A stretch of 64,000 nucleotides of DNA. Source: Nocardioides malaquae. GTDB lineage: Bacteria; Actinomycetota; Actinomycetes; Propionibacteriales; Nocardioidaceae. The notes below the pieces were generated by a model, which saw only the letters and a list, made by a program, of their open reading frames with translations, had not been told where the DNA came from and ran no database searches. The position numbers were made by a program, and so were the translations under genes. Shown here piece after piece: positions 1 through 8,630 of the stretch; within the stretch, counting starts at the first letter, position 1, and each line of letters opens with the position of its first letter. The stretch lies in NCBI RefSeq assembly GCF_015070385.1, contig NZ_JADCSA010000011.1:1-64000 (forward strand). The letters run 5' to 3'.

Positions 1-57
1 AGCCCTGACGACGAAGCTCTCCTCAAGGCCTTGCAAACACCCGCCGCAAGGCACTAA
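1..57 (+). CDS. C-terminal tail of an unknown protein (partial)
   Basis: Reading from the first base, the sequence gives an open frame of 18 codons ending with TAA at 55-57, with the tail PDDEALLKALQTPAARH. The composition looks like a real protein C-terminus, but nothing in it identifies a family. It would be convergent with hsdR, which ends at 447. If real it could be the last gene before the accessory region or another passenger gene. The start lies outside the window. Confidence 0.3.
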   Translation, partial: SPDDEALLKALQTPAARH

Positions 58-446
58 GGCGTTTGACCCAAGTCAGGTGGAGGGAACTGTTGGGTCCATG
101 ACCCGACCCTCGACTGGCCGCTCGCTGGGCGGCCCACCGTCTGGTCTGCCGATCGCCGCATGGCCTACCGTCTGTGCGAGCACGACGTGCCCCATCCCGA
201 CATCGACGCGGTTGCCTACGCAAACAGGTACCGGACGAACTATGCGGGACGCGAGACCCGTGAGGGTGACGTCGAGTGGCACGAGTGTGATGGCTGCTGC
301 CGCGAAGACGGCGAGGGGTGATCACGCAGCACTGCCTTGGTCCCCGTCCCAGGCGCACCGTGCATCGCCTGTCAAGCAGCGTACTGGTCCTCGAACCGGT
401 GGATGGTCGTGAATGAGATCCCGGAGGCGGACAGTGGCAGTGCCGC
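58..446. other. Gap downstream of hsdR, no supported gene
   Basis: Two overlapping open frames cross this stretch on opposite strands, but both have low-complexity Arg/Pro/Ser/Thr translations typical of chance frames in G+C-rich DNA. I see no clear terminator hairpin, tRNA or repeat array. The sequence AGGGAACTGTTGG near 81-93 shares its first seven bases after the A with the repeats at 12870-12953, which is too little to call a transposon end. Confidence 0.5.
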
Positions 447-3400
447 TCACGCCGCGCCCCCAGATTCCCGAATGGTCTTGTAGAAGGCGTCACCGATCAT
501 CGTCGTCAGCGCCTCGCGGAAGTCGGGCTTGTCGAGGAACGCCGTTAGCAGCGCGTCGTTTGCGGTCTGCCGGTCGATGATGACGCCCTCGAGGATGTCG
601 TCGAAGACGGTCATGAATTGGGTCTGGTCGTTGTTCAGGGCAATGGCCTGCGCGCGATCGTTCGTGGCAACCTCGGCTTCGATCTGCTCGAAGAATAACT
701 CGTCAGCGTCACCGAGGTTCATCCCGAACCTCTCGTTGAGGACCTCGATGATCGACGACAACCGCTCGACCGGCGACTCCGCTTGCTTCCCGCGACCCTC
801 GCCGGCGTGCCCGGTGGTCTCGGAGTCCTCTTCGGTGACGGTGGTGAGGGACGCGCTGGTGATCTCGCCTTCCTCCAACCGCAGGTGGGTCAGCACGGCT
901 GCGTCGGTCAGGTCGGGCACGTCGTCGTCCTCGGCGCGCGGCAGCCGGGCCGCGAGGATCTTGCCGTACAGATAGAGCCGTTCCATGTCGGTCGACTTGA
1001 ACGGCACGACGTGAGCGAGGAAGGCGTAGAGACGGACGTAGTCGCGCAGCGCGGTACGGAAGTTCTCCTGCTCTTCCTCGTCCAGGGCGAGCCAACGCCC
1101 GACTGCCGGGTCGGTCTGCGCGTACAACGCCTCGTTCGTGCCAGCGGTGTTGGCGAGGAACGCAGTGACCAGGTCGTCGATCTCCGCACTGTCGAGGACC
1201 CCGGACCCGAGCAGCCGGGTCTTCAGATTCGACAGGATGTTCGGGTCGGTCGGCTGGGACCAGGTCCGTTCGAAGTACGGCGCGAACGCCTCAGCCATGT
1301 CTTCGGCAGTGTTGACGAAGTCGAGAACGAACGTGTCGTCCTTGCCGGGGCGCGTGCGGTTGAGGCGCGACAGCGTCTGCACGGCCTTCACGCCGTCCAA
1401 CTTCTTGTCGACGTACATCGTGTGCAGCAGCGGCTCGTCGAAGCCGGTCTGGTACTTCTCGGCTACGACGAGGACCTGGTAGTCGTCCGACTTGAACTTC
1501 TTCGGCAACTGGCCCTCGGGGAACCCGTTCATCGAGGCCTCGGTGACGCCCTTCTCGGGGTCGTTCGGGTCGACGGGGTTGTCGGGGTCCAGGACGGTGC
1601 CCGAGAACGCGACGAGGGCGTGCAGGTGCTGGTAGCCCTTGGTCTTGATGTAGGCGTCGATCGCTTCCTTCATGCGGACTGCGTGCAGCCGCGAACGGGT
1701 CACCACCATCGCCTTCGCGTTGCCGCCGATCTTCTTCGCGGTGTGGGACCGGAAGTGTTCGACGATGATCTCGGCCTTCTGCGAGAACGCCGAGGGGTGT
1801 AGCGACACGAATCGGGCCAGCGCCGAGGCGGCCTTGCCCTTCGGCACCTCCGGGTCGTCGCCGGACAAGCCGTTGGCGAGTCGGTAGTAGGTCGCGTAGG
1901 TGAGGTAGTTCTCCAAGGTGTCGAGGATGAACTTCTCCTCGATCGCCTGGCGCATCGAGTACAGGTGGAACGGTACGAGCCGCTCACCTGACGGGACCGA
2001 CGAGTCCGGCACCCGTTCACCGAACATCTCCAACGTCTTCTGCTTCGGGGTGGCGGTGAACGCGAAGAACGACAGGTTGTCCTGCTTGCCGCGGGCCTCG
2101 ACGTTGCGCAGCAGCGCGTCCTGCGGGTCCTCCTGGGCCGCTGCCGCAGCCGCCTCGGCGTCTTCGGCGGCCTCCAGGGCCTTGTCGCCCTTCAACCCGG
2201 CCAGCACCGCCTTCAAGTCCTTGGCGGCTTCACCGGACTGCGAGGAGTGCGCCTCGTCGACGATCACCGCGAACCGGGCCCCAGCCAACTTGGTCACGGC
2301 CTCGGAGATGACCGGGAACTTCTGCAGCGTCGTGATGATGATGCGGGCCTTCACCGACTCCAACGCGGCCCGCAACTGCGCGGAGTTCTCGTCGACCTTC
2401 GCGATCACACCGGGGGTGTGGTCGAAGGAGGTGACCGTGTTCTGCAACTGCCGGTCGAGCGCGACCCGGTCAGTCACGATGATGACCTTGCTGAACACGG
2501 GCTGGTTCCCGCTGAGCCCGGCCTTCACCGCACCGGGGCCGAGCCCGGAGGCATCGTCGGGCGTGTGGAGCGTCGAGAGCCGCTGCGCGAGCCAGGCGAT
2601 CGTGTTCGACTTGCCGGAACCGGTGGAGTGCTGCGCCAGGTAGTTGTAGCCGGGCCCGTAACCCTTCGCGTGTCCGGTGAGTTCGCGAACGGCGTGCCAC
2701 TGATGGAAGCGCGGGAAGATGAAGCGGCGCTGGTGTGGCTTGATCTTCGTGACGTGACGCTTCACGCCGTTCTTGTCGGTGGTGTCTTCGCTGACGAACG
2801 AGCCGAGGATGTCAAGCCAGGCGTCACGCTGCCAGACCTCCTCCCACAGGTAGGAGGTCTTGTAGCCGCCGGGGTTGATCGGGTTGCCCTTCCCGCCCAT
2901 CTGGCCGGGGCCGCCGGAACCCTGGTTGAACGGGAGCCAGTCGGTCTTCTCCTTCGCCAGCCGGGTCGTCATCATGACGAGGTCCTGGTCGACGGCGAAG
3001 TGGACCAGCGACCGGGCCCGGAACAGCAAGTCGTTGGGGTTGCGGTCCGACTCGTACTGGGTCTGTGCCTGCTTCACCCCCTGGCCGGTGATCTGGTTCT
3101 TCAACTCCGCGGTCGCCACCGGGATCCCGTTGACCAGCAGCAGGACGTCGACCGAGTCGTGCGGCTTCGACTCCGAATGGTGGACCTGGCGGGTGATGGT
3201 GAGCCGGTTCTTGTCGTAGAGGTCCCACAGGTCTGGGGTGATCCGGTGCGCCGGCGCGAAGTAGGCCAGGTCGAAGTGCAGCCCCATGTCCTCGACGCCG
3301 TTGCGGATCACGTGGATGGTGCCGCGCGAGTCGATCTCGTCGGCGACCCGCTTGTTGAACATCTGCTGGGCCTTGTCCTGGCCGCCGCGCAGCCCGATCA

Positions 3401-3569
3401 ACTGCTCCCACTTGTCCGGCTGGGTCGCATGGATGAACGCCAACAACTCGTACGTGTCGATCCCGAGGTCGACGCGGTAGAACGACGCGTCGCCCTGCTC
3501 CCACCCGTTCGCCAGCAGGTGCGCCTCGATGGTCGCCTCGAACGCCGACTCGGTGTGCTGCTTGGTCAT
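447..3569 (-). CDS. hsdR: Type I restriction endonuclease subunit R (HsdR)
   Basis: This 1040-aa protein is the DNA-translocating and cleaving subunit of a type I restriction system. The N-terminal PD-(D/E)XK nuclease is visible as D141 then AELKN (E155, K157). A helicase core follows, with Walker A STGSGKS at 315-321, DEAH at 438-441 and the motif TATP near 500. The alpha-helical C-terminus should contact the methylase. The start is an ATG whose A is shared with the hsdS stop (TGATG), so translation is coupled. With hsdM and hsdS it forms a complete operon in the order M-S-R, so the system is probably active. Length and all key motifs look intact. Confidence 0.96.
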   Translation of the reverse strand: MTKQHTESAFEATIEAHLLANGWEQGDASFYRVDLGIDTYELLAFIHATQPDKWEQLIGLRGGQDKAQQMFNKRVADEIDSRGTIHVIRNGVEDMGLHFDLAYFAPAHRITPDLWDLYDKNRLTITRQVHHSESKPHDSVDVLLLVNGIPVATAELKNQITGQGVKQAQTQYESDRNPNDLLFRARSLVHFAVDQDLVMMTTRLAKEKTDWLPFNQGSGGPGQMGGKGNPINPGGYKTSYLWEEVWQRDAWLDILGSFVSEDTTDKNGVKRHVTKIKPHQRRFIFPRFHQWHAVRELTGHAKGYGPGYNYLAQHSTGSGKSNTIAWLAQRLSTLHTPDDASGLGPGAVKAGLSGNQPVFSKVIIVTDRVALDRQLQNTVTSFDHTPGVIAKVDENSAQLRAALESVKARIIITTLQKFPVISEAVTKLAGARFAVIVDEAHSSQSGEAAKDLKAVLAGLKGDKALEAAEDAEAAAAAAQEDPQDALLRNVEARGKQDNLSFFAFTATPKQKTLEMFGERVPDSSVPSGERLVPFHLYSMRQAIEEKFILDTLENYLTYATYYRLANGLSGDDPEVPKGKAASALARFVSLHPSAFSQKAEIIVEHFRSHTAKKIGGNAKAMVVTRSRLHAVRMKEAIDAYIKTKGYQHLHALVAFSGTVLDPDNPVDPNDPEKGVTEASMNGFPEGQLPKKFKSDDYQVLVVAEKYQTGFDEPLLHTMYVDKKLDGVKAVQTLSRLNRTRPGKDDTFVLDFVNTAEDMAEAFAPYFERTWSQPTDPNILSNLKTRLLGSGVLDSAEIDDLVTAFLANTAGTNEALYAQTDPAVGRWLALDEEEQENFRTALRDYVRLYAFLAHVVPFKSTDMERLYLYGKILAARLPRAEDDDVPDLTDAAVLTHLRLEEGEITSASLTTVTEEDSETTGHAGEGRGKQAESPVERLSSIIEVLNERFGMNLGDADELFFEQIEAEVATNDRAQAIALNNDQTQFMTVFDDILEGVIIDRQTANDALLTAFLDKPDFREALTTMIGDAFYKTIRESGGAA

Positions 3570-4801
3570 CAGACTCCCCGTCCAGAAGCAGTGGTCACGT
3601 CAAACTCGCCGGTCACGGCGGCAGTAATGAGAGAGCGCTTGCGCTCCTCGAGGAGGCTGTTGCTTTCGCGACACAGCGACCTGACCTCGTTCGTCTCGCT
3701 CCGCAACCGTGATGCCTCGCGTCCCAGTTCCCGTTGAATATGGAGCGACGCAGGCGTCGGAACCTCAATCCTTCTGAGATCGCCGATGTTGATTCCTTTG
3801 ACGGTTGCGCCCGTGATCATTTCCCTCATCCGCGACTGAACCGTCGGGGTTTCCAGAACGGCGTAGAGCCAGTCAGCGTCGCAGCCCAGCGGTGCGATGC
3901 GAGCCGAATCCTGGGTGAGATTGGCTCCGGTCAGTTCGTCCGGGACACGACCGATTTCGCCAACGCTGCCACGGATGGCGATGACCAGGTCGCCAGCCTT
4001 CACGCGACTCCGGGAGTATTGCGCGTCGATCTCATGGGTCGTGCGCTTCAAGAGGTCAAGTCGAAGCCTGTGAGATGCGACGTCGCCCCCCTTGATGATG
4101 GGGACCCCGCCTTCGGTGTCCGGGCCGGGGAGAACGATGCCGTACTGGATCGGACGGCTCGGATCGGTGAGTCGGGCCAGAGGCTCCGAGTCGGGGAAAG
4201 GAGTCACCAGCAGCGCCTCTAGAGCGGACTCCAACCGCGCGTTCAGAAGGTCCAGTTGCTCGCGCCGCAGCCGCACCGCTTCGTCGATGCGCGACACCTG
4301 GTCGTCGAGGAAGTCGGCGATCTTGCGCTGGACATCGAGGAGCGGGGTGGGGACGGAAACCCCGAGCATGGCTTCGTACTTCAGTCCGTAGCGGGTGACG
4401 CCGGTTGCGGACACGGAGAACTGTTCCTTGCAGAAGTCAGATCGGATCGCCCACGCCAGGAAGCGTGGCTCGACGCGTTCGACGCGAGGTCGGAGCATCG
4501 CCAGGTGGTACCCGCAGACGAGGTCGTCGGCCGTCTCGGCGACATAGGCGGGAACGGCGATGTCATCGGCCGTCTCCGAGTCCTTCGTGACGATCGTGTC
4601 GCCTACCGCGAGCCTGAAGCGTTCGATCTGTGACTTGGTGGCCGTCGCCGCCATGAAGTCACGGTCGTCGCGGATCTCGTTCGAGTAGTACACGTCCGTG
4701 TAGTTGCAGAGCCTGACCGCGGCTTCGCCCTCGACGCTCTTCTTGTCTACGTTGCTGACCCTGACCTCAGCGACGTGCCTGAGCGGCATCGTTTCGAGCA
4801 T
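3569..4801 (-). CDS. hsdS: Type I restriction-modification specificity subunit (HsdS)
   Basis: This 410-aa subunit chooses the bipartite DNA target of the restriction-modification complex. Two target-recognition domains can be traced (about residues 1-150 and 200-355), each followed by a helical spacer. The first spacer runs near 160-200 (start ADFLDDQVSRIDEAVRLRRE), the second near 360-400 (RELGREASRLRSETNEVRSL). The two halves are dissimilar, as usual for HsdS, so the target is expected to be asymmetric. Its start overlaps the hsdM stop by one base (TGATG) and its stop overlaps the hsdR start the same way. The recognition sequence cannot be inferred from the protein alone. Confidence 0.95.
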   Translation of the reverse strand: MLETMPLRHVAEVRVSNVDKKSVEGEAAVRLCNYTDVYYSNEIRDDRDFMAATATKSQIERFRLAVGDTIVTKDSETADDIAVPAYVAETADDLVCGYHLAMLRPRVERVEPRFLAWAIRSDFCKEQFSVSATGVTRYGLKYEAMLGVSVPTPLLDVQRKIADFLDDQVSRIDEAVRLRREQLDLLNARLESALEALLVTPFPDSEPLARLTDPSRPIQYGIVLPGPDTEGGVPIIKGGDVASHRLRLDLLKRTTHEIDAQYSRSRVKAGDLVIAIRGSVGEIGRVPDELTGANLTQDSARIAPLGCDADWLYAVLETPTVQSRMREMITGATVKGINIGDLRRIEVPTPASLHIQRELGREASRLRSETNEVRSLCRESNSLLEERKRSLITAAVTGEFDVTTASGRGV

Positions 4802-6786
4802 CAGCGCAGTCCCCCAAGCAACTCATGGATGCGTGCTTCGCGTTCGGCGATCTCAGCGTCCAACTCGGCGACAGGACGGGGCGGCGTGTAGACGTAGAAC
4901 TGCCGGGTGAAGGGGATCTCGTAACCGACCTTGGTCTTGGAGTGGTCGATCCACGCCTCCGGTGCGTAGGGGTGCACCTCGCGCTTCAAGTAGCCGTCCG
5001 GGTCTTCACCCAGCGGCACGTTCTCGGCGTCGCGGAGGTCCGGGTCGGGCAGCGGCTGACCCTTGCGGTCCGTGGAAACCGGGGCGGCCGGGTCCGGCAC
5101 TGCTGCGGCCTTCACGAGTTCCTTGGCCACCGGAAGCGGCACCGCCGGGGCGGTGGCCTGTACGGCCTTCAGGCAGGACTTCTCGTCGGCGTACTCCTGC
5201 CCGACCAGGCTGGCGAACACTTCCTGCGGCGAGCCGCCGAGAGCGGCCTTCGTCCAGGCCTTCGTCTCGCCGACGGCCGCGACGGCGTCGGGGCTGATGA
5301 CCCAACGTCGACGCAGCGGCTGCTCGACGGTGACTCGTTGGAACCCGAACGCCTCGTTGGGGAGCACTTTCACTCGCGGGTCATCGAGGCTTGCGTCAGC
5401 AGCGTCCATGTAGAGGCGAGTGACCTCGTCGATCGCGCTGCTTGAGATGAACTTGCGCTTCTGGCCGAGGCTCTTGCGCATCTTCTCGAACTCGTTCCGA
5501 GCGTCCAGCAACAGCACCTTGCCGCGACGTTCCGGGCGCTTACGGTTCGTCAGAACCCAGAAGTACGTGGAGATGGACGTGTTGTAGAACAGTTGGTCCG
5601 GGAGTGCGACGACGGCTTCGAGCCAGTCGTTCTCGATGATCCACTTGCGGATGTTCGACTCACCCGACCCGGCTGCTCCGGAGAACAACGGGGACCCTGA
5701 GAACACGATGGCGAGCCGCGAGCCGCCCTCGATGACGTCGGGCGTCGATGGGTCGTCGGCGACCGGCTTCATCTTCGACAGCATGTGCTGGAGGAACAGC
5801 AGCGAGCCGTCCGAGGAGCGTGGCGTACCGGCCCCGAAGCGGCCGTCGAAGCCTTCGTTCTCGGCTTCGGCCAGGATCGGTTCGGCGTACTTCTTCCAGT
5901 CGACACCGAAAGGGGGGTTGGCGAGCATGTAGTCGAACCGCTCGTCGGGGTGTCCGTCGGCCGACAACGAGTTGCCGAGCACGATGTTCTCCGGCTTCTC
6001 GCCCTTGATGAGCATGTCGGAACGGCAGATGGCCCACGTCTCGGGGTTGAGTTCCTGGCCGTAAACCTCCAGGTGCGCGTCCGGGTTGAGAGCGGCCAGG
6101 TAGTCCTGGCCCGACGACAGCAACCCACCGGTACCACAGGCCGGGTCGAACAGGGTCCGCACGGGAGCAACCCCGGAGAGCGCCTTCTCGTCCTCGACGA
6201 AAAGGATGTTCACCATGAGATTCACGACCTCGCGCGGGGTGAAGTGCTCACCGGCGGTCTCGTTCGCCATCTCGGAGAACCGCCGCAGGAGTTCCTCGAA
6301 GATGTAGCCCATCGCGTGGTTCGGGACCGCGTCCGGGTGCAGGTCGATGTCGGCGAACTTGGCGAGCACCTGGTACAGCAGTCCGGCCTTGTCGAGGGTG
6401 TCGATCCGTTCGGCGAACTTGTACTTCTCCAACACGTCGGCCGCGCCGGAGGAGAATCCAGCCAGGTAGGAGGTCAGGTTCGCGCGGACGTTCTTGTCGT
6501 CGTTGAGCAGGTCCGTGAACGTCAGCGGAGAGACGTTGTAGAACGGCGCTCCCGAGACCCGTTCGAGGATCGGGTCGACGTTGGTGACCTTGCCTTCCAG
6601 TGACTTGGCGCGTGCGATGACGTCGGCCTTCGTCGGTTCCAGTACGCAGTCGAGGCGGCGCAGCACGACGAACGGAAGGATGAACTGGCCGTACTCGTGC
6701 GCCTTCACGTCGCCGCGGAGCAGGTCCGCGATCGACCAGATGAAGCCGACCTTGTCACCGAAACCGTCTACTGCCGTCATCCACAT
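4801..6786 (-). CDS. hsdM: Type I restriction-modification DNA methyltransferase (HsdM)
   Basis: A 661-aa N6-adenine methyltransferase, the first gene of the hsdMSR operon. The SAM-binding motif I reads FDPACGTGG at 213-221 and the catalytic motif IV reads NPPFG at 290-294. The N-terminal helical HsdM domain covers roughly residues 10-150. The C-terminal third is longer than in many HsdM proteins and ends in a coiled-coil-like segment (near 635-661). Translation probably starts at the ATG at 6786 or at the second ATG two codons later (MWM). A G-rich stretch (GGAGTAGGGG on the coding strand) just before it could serve as ribosome binding site. Confidence 0.96.
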   Translation of the reverse strand: MWMTAVDGFGDKVGFIWSIADLLRGDVKAHEYGQFILPFVVLRRLDCVLEPTKADVIARAKSLEGKVTNVDPILERVSGAPFYNVSPLTFTDLLNDDKNVRANLTSYLAGFSSGAADVLEKYKFAERIDTLDKAGLLYQVLAKFADIDLHPDAVPNHAMGYIFEELLRRFSEMANETAGEHFTPREVVNLMVNILFVEDEKALSGVAPVRTLFDPACGTGGLLSSGQDYLAALNPDAHLEVYGQELNPETWAICRSDMLIKGEKPENIVLGNSLSADGHPDERFDYMLANPPFGVDWKKYAEPILAEAENEGFDGRFGAGTPRSSDGSLLFLQHMLSKMKPVADDPSTPDVIEGGSRLAIVFSGSPLFSGAAGSGESNIRKWIIENDWLEAVVALPDQLFYNTSISTYFWVLTNRKRPERRGKVLLLDARNEFEKMRKSLGQKRKFISSSAIDEVTRLYMDAADASLDDPRVKVLPNEAFGFQRVTVEQPLRRRWVISPDAVAAVGETKAWTKAALGGSPQEVFASLVGQEYADEKSCLKAVQATAPAVPLPVAKELVKAAAVPDPAAPVSTDRKGQPLPDPDLRDAENVPLGEDPDGYLKREVHPYAPEAWIDHSKTKVGYEIPFTRQFYVYTPPRPVAELDAEIAEREARIHELLGGLR

Positions 6787-7247
6787 CCCCTACTCCGTCG
6801 CAACTTCGCTGCATCGTGCCAGCAGGCACCGACACACCACTCCTATGCCACGCGGGCCCTCCTTGCGGCGACTTTCCAGATTTCGCTCCGAGGGCCTGGG
6901 GTGTCGGATGGGAACATGCGTAGGTGAGAGACGACCGCTCTGTTGTGCTTCACCCCCGGCACCGCCTCATCCGCCTCATCCGCGTCCCGGTGCCGGAACG
7001 GACCGGCGATGACCGCGACCAGTGCAGGAGTGTCCATGCCTCAGGTCGTGGACGGCGTTGCGTCGAAGGCTCCTCAGACCACTTCGATCCGCACTTCGGC
7101 GGCCACTTCCTTCAACCCATCCTTCCTCCGCGTCCGCGTGGCCGGGAGTCGAACTTCCTTCAACAGCGGAGGTCCGCCTCGGCAGTCATGCCAGATCCAC
7201 CCAATGGAGTCGAACACGAGCCCGCCGGTCCGTGTCGCCTTGCTGCC
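6787..7247. other. Gap upstream of hsdM, no supported gene
   Basis: This 460-base stretch must contain the hsdM promoter. Open frames on both strands overlap each other here, and their translations are biased mixtures without domain character. No tRNA or strong hairpin is seen. A weak echo of the 12870-12953 repeat family (GGGAAC, then TAGGTGAGAGA after five extra bases) lies at 6910-6932, but the match is not good enough to count as a transposase binding site. Confidence 0.5.
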
Positions 7248-7580
7248 CTACTGAGACGAGCCACCCGCCTTGGGATACCGCCTTGGCGAGACAACCCCGA
7301 CCGCTGTCGGGAACCTCCTTCGCAGTTCTGGGTCGGCGATCGGTGTGGGCCTGACCTCCAAGCCAAGCAAGATCGGTCCGAGGACGGCCTCCATGGCGGC
7401 GACGTCTCTCAGCGACAGGTTCAGTTGTCCTCCGAGGATCTTGCCGAGTCGCTTGTACTCGATCCCTGATTGATCCGACAGGGTCTTCTGAGTCTTGGCG
7501 GGTGCGTCTGGTTGCTTCATTCTCCGTCGAACACGCGCTGCGAAAGCGTGCTGCACTTCGGCTGCGCGCAGCCCAGTCAT
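7248..7580 (-). CDS. Small helix-turn-helix protein, XRE-like
   Basis: A protein of about 110 aa if read from the ATG at 7580; a GTG at 7688 would add 36 residues of low-quality sequence. The middle segment (TQKTLSDQSGIEYKRLGKIL followed by GGQLNLSLRDVAAMEAVLG) has the spacing of a phage-repressor type HTH. It lies between hsdM and the transposition operon, divergent from the latter, so it may regulate one of them. No convincing ribosome binding site precedes either start. It could also be a passenger regulator unrelated to both. Confidence 0.55.
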   Translation of the reverse strand: MTGLRAAEVQHAFAARVRRRMKQPDAPAKTQKTLSDQSGIEYKRLGKILGGQLNLSLRDVAAMEAVLGPILLGLEVRPTPIADPELRRRFPTAVGVVSPRRYPKAGGSSQ

Positions 7581-7738
7581 GTCTGCAACAGAGGTGGGCT
7601 GTCTCCACACCACCGCCTCGCCGGGGCGGCCGAAGGACGACGGGTTACGCGAAAATGACCGCGGTTCACCCCAAGTCTTCTTCGGCACTCATCGACCGTA
7701 AGAGGGGTCCCGAAAGCCCCGGGGAGACACACTCATAA

Positions 7739-7783
7739 ACCCACCAAAATGGGATGTTTATTGCGAACTTCGCTTTGGTGGGT
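7739..7783. repeat. Nested inverted repeat upstream of the transposition operon
   Basis: A perfect 10-bp inverted repeat, ACCCACCAAA (7739-7748) and TTTGGTGGGT (7774-7783), encloses a second perfect palindrome, GCGAACTTCGC (7763-7773). It lies about 190 bp before the nuclease gene and 160 bp before the divergent HTH gene. The structure suits an operator for one of the element's HTH proteins, a transcript hairpin, or part of a transposon end. There is no T-run that would mark a standard intrinsic terminator. The local sequence is A+T-richer than its surroundings. Confidence 0.5.
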
Positions 7784-7970
7784 CTAACGTGACGGCCAAC
7801 TGAATCCGTCGCCGCATAGGGCGATGCATGACCGCGAAACTCTCACGGACCGACTTCCCTCTCCCCACGGGAAGCCCGGCTCACCCCTCCGCTTACATCC
7901 AGCCTGTTGAAGCCGTAGAGCGGAGTTGGTCAGCCGTGGATCTTGGCGCTTCTGCCTTGGCAGGTATTCG

Positions 7971-8630
7971 ATGAGCCGCGGGATGGCGCCGCGCGCTTCA
8001 CGCGACACCGACCTGTACGCGCGCGCCGGACTTCCGCAAGCCAGGTATGCCACCTCGAAGGCATCCCCGACAGCAGACCGTTCCTCCTACGACGCGCGCA
8101 TCGGCAGCATCGTCCACGGCGTCATCGCAACGGTGGCGCGTACGTGCCAGTTGCTGGGCTTCGTCGAACGTGGCGACGTCGTGCAGGAGGCGGTGGCCGC
8201 GCAGACGCTGGGGCGCGACCTTGGTCGCGGAGACAAGGCGCGGTTGCGTGTGACGGGGCTGGTGTGTCAGTACCTGGACCTGTACCTGCCTCCGGCGGAT
8301 GCGACGTTCGTGGGTGCCGAACTACGCCTCGAGAACGGACGAGTCGACCTGGCGTGGAAGCACCCCAAGCACGGTGTCTTCTTCGACGAGTTGAAGACGT
8401 GGCGCCACGACAAGGACGCACTCGACGCCGACACCCTCGCCCAGATGGAGCGGTACCTCGATGCCGGGTCGACGAGGTACTCCGAACGGTTCTCGGGCGT
8501 CCGCCTCATCACTCTCGGCAACCGTCGCGCCGCGCTCTGGCTGCGTCCCGACGGGCAGATTGACGCGCTGGCAGGGAGCGCGCTGGACCTCTCCAGCCCT
8601 GTCCGAAACCCGAACCCAGAGGTGGCCTGA
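7971..8630 (+). CDS. RecB/Cas4-type PD-(D/E)XK nuclease in TnsA position
   Basis: About 219 aa. The order of motifs matches the RecB/Cas4 branch of PD-(D/E)XK nucleases: H49 in GSIVHGV, D126 in GRVDLAW, E140 and K142 in DELKTW, then Q158 and Y162 in AQMERYL (QxxxY). It stands directly before a DDE transposase and an AAA+ ATPase, where Tn7 relatives carry TnsA, the enzyme that cuts the non-transferred strand. That role is inferred from position; the motif layout is not that of a usual TnsA. The ATG at 7971 is preferred over a TTG at 7926, which has a ribosome-site-like GGAG pressed against it. The stop overlaps the next start (TGATG). Confidence 0.75.
   Translation: MSRGMAPRASRDTDLYARAGLPQARYATSKASPTADRSSYDARIGSIVHGVIATVARTCQLLGFVERGDVVQEAVAAQTLGRDLGRGDKARLRVTGLVCQYLDLYLPPADATFVGAELRLENGRVDLAWKHPKHGVFFDELKTWRHDKDALDADTLAQMERYLDAGSTRYSERFSGVRLITLGNRRAALWLRPDGQIDALAGSALDLSSPVRNPNPEVA

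Noticed and set aside
81-100. Left transposon end at the window start
   Set aside because: Only GGGAACT is shared, and in the same instead of the inverted orientation.
6910-6932. Additional transposase-binding site upstream of hsdM
   Set aside because: GGGAAC and TGAGAGA match parts of the repeat only with a five-base insertion, which random sequence can give.
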